52,782 bases of DNA from an uncultured Archangium sp. (GTDB lineage: Bacteria > Myxococcota > Myxococcia > Myxococcales > Myxococcaceae). Positions within the stretch are counted from its first letter, which is position 1. Each line of letters opens with the position of its first letter. Of this stretch, positions 39,639-48,123 are shown piece after piece. The DNA is taken from the NCBI GenBank assembly GCA_903905455.1, contig CAIVGN010000222.1, positions 1-52,782 of the forward strand, read 5' to 3'. Under the pieces are notes generated by a model. It was not told where the DNA came from. It saw nothing but the letters and a program-made list of their open reading frames with translations, and searched no databases. The translations under genes were made by a program, and so were the position numbers.

Positions 39639-40787
39639 ATGACGATCGACGTTCGGCTTGTCCGCGGAAAGAAGGAGCAGGAAGTCTTCCTCCACGTGCC
39701 CTGGAACATCGGGCTCGCTGAAGAGAAGAACTGGGTGCCCCCGCTGCTCGACGACTACCGCAAGCAGCTCGACCCCAAGAAGAGCGTCTTCCTCGCCCAC
39801 GGCGAGCTCGAGGCGTGGACCGCCTTCAAGGACGGCAAGGCCGTCGGCCGCATCAGCGCGCAGGTGGACTTCGACTACGACAAGACCTGGCCCGACGAGC
39901 CGAAGACCGCCTTCTTCGGGTTCTTCGAGTGCCCCGACGACGTCGAGGTGGCCAAGGCGCTCTTCGCCAAGGCGGAAGAGTGGGCGCGCGGCAAGGGCCG
40001 CACCCGGCTGCGCGGGCCCTTCACCCTCGACTCCAAGGGCGAGAGTGGCGTGCTCATCGAGGGCTTCGACACGCCCAACATGATCGGCACCACCTGGAAC
40101 CGCCCGTTCATGGACCAGCTCATCCTGAACGCGGGCTACGCCAAGGCGAAGGACCTCTTCGGCTGGTGGTACCAGGCCGGCACCCCGGTCGACGAGCTCA
40201 CCACGAAGGTCGCGCAGCGCACCCGCGACCTGCCCAACGTGAAGATCCGGATGATGGACATCAAGGAACTCCACCGGGAGGCGAAGATCATCCAGGACGT
40301 CTACAACGAGGCCTGGAAGGCGAACTGGAACTTCACGCCCTTCACGGACATGGAGCTCGAGGTCATCGCCAACGAGTACAAGCTCTTCATCGACACCGAG
40401 ATGGCCTACGTGGCCGAGGTCGATGGGCAGCCGGCGGCGATGCTCTTCGCCATCCCCGACATCAACGAGCTGATCCGCGACTTCAAGGGCGAGTTGATGC
40501 GCAACCCCATCAACCTGGTCAAGCTGCTGTGGCGGCTCAAGTTCAACCGCCCGAAGAACGCGCGGTTGATCCTGCTCGGGGTGAAGGACCAGTACCGGGC
40601 CTCGCGGAAGTACGGCGCGCTGGCGGCGGTGCTCTACGAGGAAGTCAGCAAGCGCGGCGCGGCCCGGGGCTACGTCGGCGGCGAGCTCTCGTGGACGCTC
40701 GAAGACAACACCGGCATCAACCGTGGCATCGAGCGCATGAACGCGAAGATCTACAAGAAGTGGCGCATGTACGAGCGCGCGCTCTGA
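39639..40787 (+). CDS. YghO-like GNAT-superfamily protein
   Basis: 382 residues, cytoplasmic. The protein resembles the family of E. coli YghO, of unknown function, with an acetyltransferase-like fold: an N-terminal GNAT-like half (FLHVPWNIGLAEEKNWVPPLL, TRLRGPFTLDSKGESGVLIEG, TPNMIGTTWNRPFMDQLI) and a C-terminal half (KANWNFTPFTDMELEVIANEYK, AAMLFAIPDINELIRDF, NRGIERMNAKIYKKWRMYERAL). It is full length compared with typical members (about 370-390). Coenzyme A use and substrate are unknown. The start ATG at 39639 leads straight into the family's conserved N-terminus. Downstream, a strong hairpin at 40812-40836 separates it from the convergent DUF2007 gene. Confidence 0.85.
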   Translation: MTIDVRLVRGKKEQEVFLHVPWNIGLAEEKNWVPPLLDDYRKQLDPKKSVFLAHGELEAWTAFKDGKAVGRISAQVDFDYDKTWPDEPKTAFFGFFECPDDVEVAKALFAKAEEWARGKGRTRLRGPFTLDSKGESGVLIEGFDTPNMIGTTWNRPFMDQLILNAGYAKAKDLFGWWYQAGTPVDELTTKVAQRTRDLPNVKIRMMDIKELHREAKIIQDVYNEAWKANWNFTPFTDMELEVIANEYKLFIDTEMAYVAEVDGQPAAMLFAIPDINELIRDFKGELMRNPINLVKLLWRLKFNRPKNARLILLGVKDQYRASRKYGALAAVLYEEVSKRGAARGYVGGELSWTLEDNTGINRGIERMNAKIYKKWRMYERAL

Positions 40788-40811
40788 AGCAGTGACGTGA
40801 AGGCCAGCGCG

Positions 40812-40836
40812 GGCCGCGGTGGACCCCACCTCGGCC
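40812..40836. terminator. Hairpin between convergent genes, possible bidirectional terminator
   Basis: GGCCG-C-GGTGG-ACC-CCACC-T-CGGCC: two 5-bp stems separated by a C/T mismatch around a 3-base loop. It is located between the stop of the YghO-like gene (40787) and the stop of the DUF2007 gene (40845). There is no T tract on either strand, so the terminator role is tentative. Confidence 0.45.
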
Positions 40837-40844
40837 GCGCGTGC

Positions 40845-41336
40845 TCAGCGACGGGCGATGATGATCAGCGTGGCGATGGTGGTGAGGATCAACGAGAGGA
40901 TCCACACCCCCGCCCAGAGCCGCGCCGTGGCGGTGACCCACTTCGGCCGCGGCCGCGCGTCTTCCGGCCTCCCCAGGCAGTCCTCGCACAGGGGCGGCGT
41001 TCCCATCGACCCGCACTTCGCGCACAAGAACGTGCCGCACCGCTCGCAGATGGCCACCGCGGGCCCCTCGTGCACCGGGCACACCGCCCCGTCGGGGATG
41101 ACGCCGCTGGGCAGCGTCTCGTCGAGCACCAGCTTCGAATCCGTGAGGTAGGTGCGCACGGCCTCGTACTCGGCCGTCGGCACCACCACCTCGCTCTCGA
41201 GCCCGCCGAGGAGGGGCAACACGCTGCTGGTCTGCGACGCGCCGACGACCGCCGGGTGAAAGCCCGCGCCTTCGAGCTGCGCCTTCACCAGCTCGGCCTC
41301 GGTCGCCATGGGGCTCTTGAAGACGGTCTTGAGCAT
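40845..41336 (-). CDS. DUF2007 and zinc-ribbon/B-box-like membrane protein
   Basis: 163 residues. Residues 1-75 are DUF2007-like (VFKSPMATEAELVKAQLEGAGFHPAVVG, typical of putative signal-transducing proteins of this family). Residues about 85-122 are Cys/His-rich (CPVHEGPAVAICERCGTFLCAKCG then PLCEDC) like a B-box or rubredoxin-type zinc site. A C-terminal transmembrane segment (LWAGVWILSLILTTIATLIII) makes it a tail-anchored membrane protein. Function is unknown; the combination suggests a small regulatory or trafficking adaptor. It is divergent from the beta-helix lipoprotein (44 bases between starts). Confidence 0.85.
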   Translation of the reverse strand: MLKTVFKSPMATEAELVKAQLEGAGFHPAVVGASQTSSVLPLLGGLESEVVVPTAEYEAVRTYLTDSKLVLDETLPSGVIPDGAVCPVHEGPAVAICERCGTFLCAKCGSMGTPPLCEDCLGRPEDARPRPKWVTATARLWAGVWILSLILTTIATLIIIARR

Positions 41337-41380
41337 GCGTCGCTCTTAGACCAACACGCGGCGTGCCATACGCTGCCGCC

Positions 41381-43444
41381 ATGCGCCGCGTGAATCGACC
41401 TTCCCTGCTGGCCCTCGCTGCGTTGCTGCTCGCGGGCTGCACGCCGCTGGCCGAGACCTTCGTGCCGGAGCTCTCCCGGGACGCCGGGCGGCCCTGCGGT
41501 GAAGGCTTCGCGAGCGCCGATGGCCTGCGCTGCGAGCCCACGTTGCCTGCCGACGCGTGCCCCGCGGGCACCATGCCGCGGCTGGGAACCACCACCTGCG
41601 TGCCCGTCGGGTGGACCACGTGCCCCGCGGGCTTCGGCGCCGGGGCCTCGGGCTGGGGCTGCGAACCACAGTTGCCCTCCACCACCTGCGCGGGCGCGAC
41701 CACCCAGCGGTTGGGGAGCACCACGTGTCAGCCCGTGGGCGACTGCACCGCCCCCTTCCCGCCCGCGGGCGCGACGCTCTTCGTCGATCCCGCCGGGCCA
41801 CTCGACGCGACGCACTTCCACACCCTCGCCGCGGCCGTCTCCGCCGCCGCGCCGGGGGCCACCATCGCGGTGTCGCCCGGCACGTACCTCGAGACGCTGA
41901 GCATCTCCCGCGCAGTGAGCCTCGTGGGCCGGTGCGCGAGCGCGGTGGAGCTGAGGAGCAGCGGCGCCGGAGCCCCGGGCGTGCTGATCAACGCGGGTGG
42001 CGCGCTGCAGTTGAGCGGGATGACGTTGCAGGGTCACCGGCTCGGCGTCTCGGTGAGCGCGGGTGGGTCCGCGGTGGTGCGGGAGTGCGCGCTGCTGGGC
42101 AACCGCGACGCGCAGGCCCTGGTGGACGGGGCGGGCGCGGCGTTGACGCTCCGGGACTCGGTGGTGCGCGATGGCGTGGCGCAGACGGGCCCTTCGTGGG
42201 GTCGCGGGGTGATGGCCCAGGGCGGCGCGACGGTGACGCTCGAGCGCGTGAGCCTCGAGCACAACCAGGCGGTGAGCGTGCTGGTGCTCGGCCCGGCCAC
42301 CACGGCCCACCTCGACGGCTGCGTGGTGCGCGACACCGCCCCCAGCGCCGCCGGCGACGGGCTGGGCCTGGCCCTCGAAGGCGCGGCGAAGGTCGACGTC
42401 ACGCGCTCGGCCTTCGTCGGCCACCAGGGCCGCGCCATCAGCGTGAAGGTGGGCGCGCTGACGCTGACGCAGAGCACGCTTTCGGACACGCTCGCCCGGC
42501 CCAGCGGCGCCACGGGCTTCGGCCTCTCGGTCTCACAGGGCGGCAGCGCCGACATTTCGGAATCGGCCATCACCCGCAATCACAGCCTCGGCGTGTCGCT
42601 GGCCGACCCCGGCTCGCGGGTGTCGTTGACGGACTCGGTGGTGAGCCACACGCAGGCGTCCGACTCCGGAGAGATGGGTCTCGAGGCCAGCGAGGGCACC
42701 ACCCTCACCCTGCTGCGGTCGGCGGTGGTGGAAAACGTATCGGTAGGCCTGGGGCTCTTCGGAGCCGACACCACGCTCACCCAGTCGCTGGTGGGTCGCA
42801 CGCGCGCGAACCTCTTCAACGCGGCCACGGGGCTGAACCTCGAGGGCGGCCAACTCCGCGCCGTCGACAGCGCCCTCGACGCCAATGACTCGCTGGGCGT
42901 GTTGATCAACGAGCCGAACCCCACCACCGCGAAGGAGCACACCTTCACCGGTTGCGTGGTGATGAACACCGTGCCGCTGGCGGGTGGTGGACCGGGGCGC
43001 GGCGTGTCGGTGCAGGGCGGGCTGGTGGCCTTCGCGCACAGCGCCGTCGTGGGCAACGCCGAGGTGGCGATCTTCCTGCGGAGCCAGGGCACGCGGGTGC
43101 GCGCCACGGACTGCGCGCTGCTGCGCACGCGGCTCGATCCAGACGGCCGCTATGGCTTTGGCGTGGTCGCCCGCGATGGCGCCTGGTGGCAGTCGGTGAA
43201 CACCGACGTGCGCGGGAACGCGGCCGTGGGCCTGGCCTTCGCGGACGCCTCGGGGAGCGTGGACCTTGGGCTCATCGGAGATCAGCCGGTGGGTCTCGAG
43301 ACGCAGGGCACCACGACGCTGGCGGCGGTGCGCGCAGTCAGCGCCGCGCCTCCCCCGGGCGTGCTCGAGGTCACCGACGGCACGTCCTTCGTCGACAACG
43401 GAAGCAAGGTCGGCGCCGGCAACATTCCGCTGCCGAGCCGGTGA
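41381..43444 (+). CDS. Right-handed beta-helix lipoprotein
   Basis: 687 residues from the ATG at 41381. The lipobox is LLLAGC (Cys20). A Cys-rich N-terminal part (about 38-125) has repeated units ending in Thr-Cys (TTTCVPVGWTTCPAG, STTCQPVGDC). Residues about 130-680 show the parallel beta-helix pattern of pectate-lyase-like proteins: regular ~22-residue rungs rich in Val, Leu, Ala, Thr and Asn (GVSVSAGGSAVVRECALLGN, DGLGLALEGAAKVDVTRSAF). No catalytic residues of lyases can be assigned. It is likely a surface protein, perhaps binding polysaccharide or adhesin-like. DUF1565-type relatives exist in myxobacteria. A terminator-like hairpin follows. Confidence 0.85.
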   Translation: MRRVNRPSLLALAALLLAGCTPLAETFVPELSRDAGRPCGEGFASADGLRCEPTLPADACPAGTMPRLGTTTCVPVGWTTCPAGFGAGASGWGCEPQLPSTTCAGATTQRLGSTTCQPVGDCTAPFPPAGATLFVDPAGPLDATHFHTLAAAVSAAAPGATIAVSPGTYLETLSISRAVSLVGRCASAVELRSSGAGAPGVLINAGGALQLSGMTLQGHRLGVSVSAGGSAVVRECALLGNRDAQALVDGAGAALTLRDSVVRDGVAQTGPSWGRGVMAQGGATVTLERVSLEHNQAVSVLVLGPATTAHLDGCVVRDTAPSAAGDGLGLALEGAAKVDVTRSAFVGHQGRAISVKVGALTLTQSTLSDTLARPSGATGFGLSVSQGGSADISESAITRNHSLGVSLADPGSRVSLTDSVVSHTQASDSGEMGLEASEGTTLTLLRSAVVENVSVGLGLFGADTTLTQSLVGRTRANLFNAATGLNLEGGQLRAVDSALDANDSLGVLINEPNPTTAKEHTFTGCVVMNTVPLAGGGPGRGVSVQGGLVAFAHSAVVGNAEVAIFLRSQGTRVRATDCALLRTRLDPDGRYGFGVVARDGAWWQSVNTDVRGNAAVGLAFADASGSVDLGLIGDQPVGLETQGTTTLAAVRAVSAAPPPGVLEVTDGTSFVDNGSKVGAGNIPLPSR

Positions 43445-43483
43445 ACAGGGGCCGGAGCACTTCCCCCCGTTGACCCGGGCAGG

Positions 43484-43505
43484 ATGCGCGCTGACCGCGC
43501 ATTTT
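43484..43505 (+). terminator. Rho-independent-like terminator after the beta-helix gene
   Basis: ATGCGCG (43484-43490), loop CTGAC, CGCGCAT (43496-43502) followed by TTT. A 7-bp GC-rich stem with a short T run 40 bases after the lipoprotein stop. It lies between convergent genes and is the clearest U-tailed hairpin in this window. The rest of the 163-bp gap (43445-43607) holds nothing else I recognise. Confidence 0.5.
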
Positions 43506-43607
43506 GCCCATCTCAACGAGCCCGAGACCCGCTCAGTGCGTCGGCGGGCCTTCAACTGGTGGCCGATCGACTGCATCTGCGACGGGGTCAACTGGTGCTG
43601 CAACTGA

Positions 43608-44501
43608 TCAGCGGCGCGAGCGCAGCCACTCGGTGACCAGGGCCTGGAGCGCGACGTCGTAGGCGTCGTGCGGGTAGCCGAGGGCCTGCTGCGCCGGCAG
43701 CGGGTCGACGAAGGCGTCGGCGTACTGCAGCCTGGCGAAGGGGCCGATGGCGAGGCCGCGCTCCTGGCCACGCAGGGCGAGGAGCCAGCCGGACACGGCC
43801 CCGAAGAGCACGAAGGCGACGCGGGGGAGGCTCCACACGCGCCTCGTGAAGCCAGCGGCCTCGAAGAACCGCCGGGCCCACTCGAGCCAGGTCCAGTTCA
43901 CGCCGCCCAGCGGGTAGGCGCCGCTCGGGGCCTCCCGTTCAATGGCGCCGAGCGTCGCCTGGGCGACCTGGAGCGCGGTGACTGCCGCGGTGCCGCCGCG
44001 CGTGAAGAACAGCGCCACGGGCCCCGGGCCGGCGAGCATGGAGAAGAGGAAGGTCCACGGGGGCAGGTTCCCGGGCAGCGAGCCGATGATGTAGGGCAGC
44101 TCGAGCACGTAGGGCTCGAAGCCCGGGGCCGCGAGCGCGAGCACCGCGTCGCGCTGGGCGCAGCGGGAGCGCACGTAGGGGTGGTGCTCGGCGAGCGCGA
44201 GGGCGGGCATCGCGTGGTCGAGGTGGGTGAAGTAGCTCCCGTACACCACGAACTTCTTCACGCCGGTGTCGCGGGCCGCGCGGGCCACGCGGGTGCACAC
44301 GGTCACGTGGTCTTCGAAGAACACGGGGTACGACGGCCGGGCGTGGGGCTGTCGATCATCGAGGCCCAGCGCATGGACGACGGCGTCCTGACCCCGGCAG
44401 GCCTCGCTGAGCTCCGCCGCGGTCATGCGGGTCACGTCGGCCGCGAGCCAGCGCACACCCTCCGCCGATTCGCGAGCGGTGCGCGACAGGGCGCTGACCA
44501 C
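43608..44501 (-). CDS. NAD-dependent epimerase/dehydratase-like protein lacking its Rossmann glycine motif (possibly broken)
   Basis: 297 residues from a GTG at 44501. The body matches extended SDR proteins: DAVVHALGLDDRQPH, VARAARDTGVKKFVVYGSYFTHL, SYFTHLDHAMP and LPYIIGSLPGNLPPW. What is missing is the first ~20 residues with the NAD(P)-binding GxxGxxG. The frame is open only back to 44549, where it reads LVGHVTPVHRGHVV, which has the right setting but no glycine motif, and a TGA (44550-44552) stops it. The other two frames do not encode the motif either. The gene is therefore probably a decayed or start-truncated SDR; a few SDR relatives with altered glycine loops exist, so activity is not excluded. 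The esterase gene ends 69 bases upstream. Confidence 0.6.
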   Translation of the reverse strand: MVSALSRTARESAEGVRWLAADVTRMTAAELSEACRGQDAVVHALGLDDRQPHARPSYPVFFEDHVTVCTRVARAARDTGVKKFVVYGSYFTHLDHAMPALALAEHHPYVRSRCAQRDAVLALAAPGFEPYVLELPYIIGSLPGNLPPWTFLFSMLAGPGPVALFFTRGGTAAVTALQVAQATLGAIEREAPSGAYPLGGVNWTWLEWARRFFEAAGFTRRVWSLPRVAFVLFGAVSGWLLALRGQERGLAIGPFARLQYADAFVDPLPAQQALGYPHDAYDVALQALVTEWLRSRR

Positions 44502-44570
44502 GTGGCCGCGGTGTACTGGCGTGACGTGCCCGACGAGAGGCCGTCGAGATCATGGAGTTCGAAGGCCCGC

Positions 44571-46232
44571 TCAGGGTGACGGCGGGGGAATGGAGACGCC
44601 CCCCAACGAATCAAAGAAGTCGCACTCGCCGTTCCGCCAGCCGGTGAGCGTGGAGACGGTCGCGTCGAGTTGCTGCATGGGCTCCACCGACGACACGCGC
44701 GGCCAGGTCAGCGCCCCGCCCCCGTTCGGGTCACCGGTGGCGGCGAAGCGCGTCCAGTACCCGAGCACCGCGGCCTCCACGGCGAGGTCTTCCGCGGGCG
44801 GGTTGGGCGTCAACGCGGCGAGGCGCTGAAACACATACGCCAGCTCGGCCCCATGAAACGCGCCGCGCACAGCCACCGGCGCCCGCGAGAAGAAGTACCG
44901 GTACGCAGGCACGCCCGGCCACCCGAGCACCGCGGCCCGCGAGGCCAGGCGCGCCTGGCACCCGAAGAACGCATCCGTCGTCACCTGCACCAGCGCCCGG
45001 CGCGGAGAGCCGTACGTCGCCACCGGGTAGTGCAACAGCACCTGGTCCGTCAGCGCCGGCCCGACCAACTGGGTGACGGCGGCGCGGTACTCGGGCTCGG
45101 TGGTGATGAGGGGCATGCTCGAGTTCGTCTCTTCGGCGTTGTGGCCGATGATCAGCGGCACCGGCGCGGAGGTGCCCGCCCGCAGCGCGTCCAGCGGGTT
45201 GACCTTCAACACCACGCCATCGACCGCCGGGTTCCAGCTCACCTCGGGGCGGCGGCTGCCGACGTTCACCGGCACCGGGAACGCGCGGATCAACTGCTCC
45301 GGGGTCAACCCGCGCAGGCACGCCGGCACATCCACCGCGCCCTCGCAGCCGGTCTCGTGCAGCCACGTCGTCCCCTCGACGCGCTTGGCGGCGATGGGCA
45401 GCGCGACACACGAACCGCTCTCCACGAGCGCGCGGTGAAAGAGCCCCGCCGAGCCGGGCGCCGCGAGGTGCATGCAGGTGTCGACGGCGCCAGCGCTCTC
45501 GCCGAAGAGCAGCACCCGCGAAGGGTCACCGCCGAAGCGCGCCACGTTGCGCTGCACCCACTGCAAGGCGGCCTGCTGGTCGAGCAGGCCGTAGTTGCCC
45601 GACACGCCCGCGTCGCTCTGCGCGTCGAGGGCGGGCAGCGCGAGGAAGCCCAGCGCCCCGACCCGGTATTCCATGCTCACCACCACCACCCCGCCGCGAC
45701 TGGCCAGGGTGCTGCCGTCGTACAACCGCACCGCGTTGGCGCCGGTGGTCTCGGCGGTGGAGCCGGCGGTGTTGCCGCCTCCGTGGATGAAGACCATCAC
45801 CGGCACCCCGCCATCGGTGGCCGGGGGCGTGAAGACGTTGAGCGTCAGGCAGTCCTCCTGCCCCTCCACCGGCGCGCCGGCGTCGAAGCTCTGCCCCTGC
45901 ACCTGCACCAACTGGGGGCACTTCGGGGCCCACTGCGTGGCGTCGCGCACCGTGGGCCAGCAGGAGCGGTCGCGCTGGGGCGGTTGCCAGCGCAGCGCGG
46001 CCACCGGGGCCTTCACGTAGGGCACGCCGAGGAAGCTGCGCGCGCCGTCGCCGTGCACCACGCCGCGCACCGCGCCCTGCTCGGTGAGGACCACCTCGGC
46101 GCTGGCGGTGAAGCCGGCGGTACAGTCGAAGCCCGCGTCGGCCCCGGGCCCCAGCGCGCCCCCGTCGTCGAGCCCCGGCGGCGACCCACAGCCCAGCACA
46201 CAGACACACCCCAGCAGCAATTCGAGTCGCAT
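44571..46232 (-). CDS. Type-B carboxylesterase lipoprotein
   Basis: 553 residues from the ATG at 46232. The signal MRLELLLGCVCVLGC ends in a lipobox Cys. The alpha/beta-hydrolase esterase pattern of family VII is clear: SFLGVPYVKAPVAALRWQPP, EDCLTLNVFTPP, oxyanion HGGGN (150-154), nucleophile elbow GESAGA (Ser246) and the final His in FHGAELAYVF. The acid residue is expected near HNAEETNSSM. Carboxylesterases of this kind hydrolyse short-chain esters and carbamates; here it would be lipid-anchored to the envelope. It is divergent from ptsI with 91 bases between the starts. The SDR-like gene follows on the same strand. Confidence 0.93.
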   Translation of the reverse strand: MRLELLLGCVCVLGCGSPPGLDDGGALGPGADAGFDCTAGFTASAEVVLTEQGAVRGVVHGDGARSFLGVPYVKAPVAALRWQPPQRDRSCWPTVRDATQWAPKCPQLVQVQGQSFDAGAPVEGQEDCLTLNVFTPPATDGGVPVMVFIHGGGNTAGSTAETTGANAVRLYDGSTLASRGGVVVVSMEYRVGALGFLALPALDAQSDAGVSGNYGLLDQQAALQWVQRNVARFGGDPSRVLLFGESAGAVDTCMHLAAPGSAGLFHRALVESGSCVALPIAAKRVEGTTWLHETGCEGAVDVPACLRGLTPEQLIRAFPVPVNVGSRRPEVSWNPAVDGVVLKVNPLDALRAGTSAPVPLIIGHNAEETNSSMPLITTEPEYRAAVTQLVGPALTDQVLLHYPVATYGSPRRALVQVTTDAFFGCQARLASRAAVLGWPGVPAYRYFFSRAPVAVRGAFHGAELAYVFQRLAALTPNPPAEDLAVEAAVLGYWTRFAATGDPNGGGALTWPRVSSVEPMQQLDATVSTLTGWRNGECDFFDSLGGVSIPPPSP

Positions 46233-46323
46233 GGCCCGGTGGAACCCCCGGCGCCTGTGTTGGTTGCGGGAGATCATTCAGCAACAGCGCGGGGCGAGGC
46301 GAAGTAGGCTCCTGTGCGTCCCC

Positions 46324-48123
46324 ATGAGTGCCACCGTCTCTTTCCAGGGTATCGGCGCCAGCCCCGGTGTCGCCATTGGCCATGCCTACGTGCTCGATGC
46401 GCGACGGGTGCGCACGCCGAAGGTGAAGTTGACCCGCGCGGAGATCGAAGGCGAGGTGCTGCGCTTCAAGACCTCCATCGAGCTCTCCGACCGGCAGCTG
46501 GAGGAGCTCAAGACCAAGCTCAGCGCCGAGGGCCAGGCCGAGCACGGGATGATCCTCGAAGCGCACCGCATGATGCTCCACGACCCCATGTTCCTGGTGG
46601 AGGTCACGCGGCTGATCAAGGAAGAGTTCATCAACGCCGAGTGGGCGGTGCGGCGCGTGGGCAAGCGGCTGCGCCACCAGTTCGACAACCTCGAGGACGA
46701 GTACTTCCGCGAGCGGAAGAGCGACATCGAGTTCGTGGCCGACCGGCTGGTGCGCAACCTCATGGGCGAGGTGGTGGACCAGGAGATCGAAGTGCCGCCG
46801 CACGCCATCATCTGCGCGCACGACATCTCGCCGGCCGACGCGGCGATGCTGGTGCGCTCGGGCAGCGTGGGCGCGTTCGTCACCGACCTCGGCGGGCACA
46901 CCAGCCACACGGCCATCGTGGCCCGCGCCCGCGAGGTGCCCGCGGTGGTGGGCCTGGGCAAGGCGTGCGAGTCGATCCGCGCGGGGGACATGGTGGCCGT
47001 CGACGGCCGCCGGGGCCTGGTGCTGGTCAACCCCACCGAGGAGCAGCTGGCGCTGTTCCGCGAGACGATGCGCCGGCAGATGCAGAGCGAGCAGCTGGCG
47101 CTCAAGACCGCCGAGCTCCCCGCGGTCACCAGCGACGGGGTGCGCATCCGCCTCAACGGGAACATGGAGTTCCCCGAGGAGATCCCCTCGCTGCTGGCCC
47201 ACGGCGCCGAGGGCATCGGCCTGTACCGCACCGAGTTCCTCTTCCTGAACCGCGCGGCCCCGCCGACGGAAGAAGAGCACTTCGAGTCGTACAAGCAGGT
47301 GCTGCAGGCCATGGGCGATCGCCCGGTGACCATTCGCACCCTCGACCTGGGCGGCGACAAGGTGCCCGGCAAGAAGCCCGACAAGGAGATCAACCCGGCC
47401 ATGGGCCTGCGGGCCATCCGCTACTGCCTGGCGCACCGCGAGCTGTTCCGCGTGCAGCTGCGCGCCCTGCTGCGCGCGTCGGCCTTCGGCAACCTGAGGG
47501 TGATGTTCCCGCTGGTGTCCTCCATCTCCGAGCTGCGCGAGGCGCGCAGTGAGCTCGAGGCCTGCCGCAGCGAGCTCTCGCGCCAGGGCATCACCATGGG
47601 CAAGCGCTTCCCCATTGGCATCATGGTGGAGACGCCGTCGGCCGCGTGGATCGCCGATCGCCTCGCCCAGGAAGCCGACTTCTTCAGCATCGGGACCAAC
47701 GACCTCATCCAGTACTCGTTGGCCATCGACCGGCAGAACCGCGACGTGGCGTACCTGTACCGGCCGCTGCACCTCGCCATCCTCCGCAGCCTGGAGGCCA
47801 TCATCAAGGCGGCGAAGGCGGCCAACATCCCCGTGGCGATGTGCGGCGAGATGGCCGGCGACGCGGCGTTGACCATCGTGCTGCTGGCCCTGGGCCTCGA
47901 GGAGTTCTCGATGACCTCCGGCCAGATTCCCATGGTGAAGAACGTCATTCGCCAGATGAGCCGCGCCGACGCCGAGGTGCTGCTGGAGAAGGCCATGGCC
48001 TTCTCGTCGGCCGAGGAGATCGAGCGCTTCATCAAGGGCGAGGTCGATCGCCGCTTCAACTCCGGCGAGGTCATGGGGGCCACGGTGCCCTCGACCACGC
48101 CGGCCACGACGACCAAGGGCTGA
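46324..48123 (+). CDS. ptsI: Phosphoenolpyruvate-protein phosphotransferase (PTS enzyme I)
   Basis: 599 residues, near the usual 575. The N-terminus (FQGIGASPGVAIGHAYVL) and the phospho-histidine motif GGHTSHTAIVAR (active His195, followed by the swivelling domain) are intact. The PEP-binding TIM barrel has GLYRTEFLFLN, TLDLGGDK, FSIGTNDLIQYSLAIDR and AMCGEMAGD (active Cys). It should transfer phosphate from PEP to an HPr-type protein. No HPr or enzyme II gene is nearby, so in this host it may serve a regulatory PTS. Its TGA touches the TCA of the convergent tocopherol-cyclase-like gene without a gap (TGATCA), so no room for a terminator exists between the two. Confidence 0.96.
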   Translation: MSATVSFQGIGASPGVAIGHAYVLDARRVRTPKVKLTRAEIEGEVLRFKTSIELSDRQLEELKTKLSAEGQAEHGMILEAHRMMLHDPMFLVEVTRLIKEEFINAEWAVRRVGKRLRHQFDNLEDEYFRERKSDIEFVADRLVRNLMGEVVDQEIEVPPHAIICAHDISPADAAMLVRSGSVGAFVTDLGGHTSHTAIVARAREVPAVVGLGKACESIRAGDMVAVDGRRGLVLVNPTEEQLALFRETMRRQMQSEQLALKTAELPAVTSDGVRIRLNGNMEFPEEIPSLLAHGAEGIGLYRTEFLFLNRAAPPTEEEHFESYKQVLQAMGDRPVTIRTLDLGGDKVPGKKPDKEINPAMGLRAIRYCLAHRELFRVQLRALLRASAFGNLRVMFPLVSSISELREARSELEACRSELSRQGITMGKRFPIGIMVETPSAAWIADRLAQEADFFSIGTNDLIQYSLAIDRQNRDVAYLYRPLHLAILRSLEAIIKAAKAANIPVAMCGEMAGDAALTIVLLALGLEEFSMTSGQIPMVKNVIRQMSRADAEVLLEKAMAFSSAEEIERFIKGEVDRRFNSGEVMGATVPSTTPATTTKG

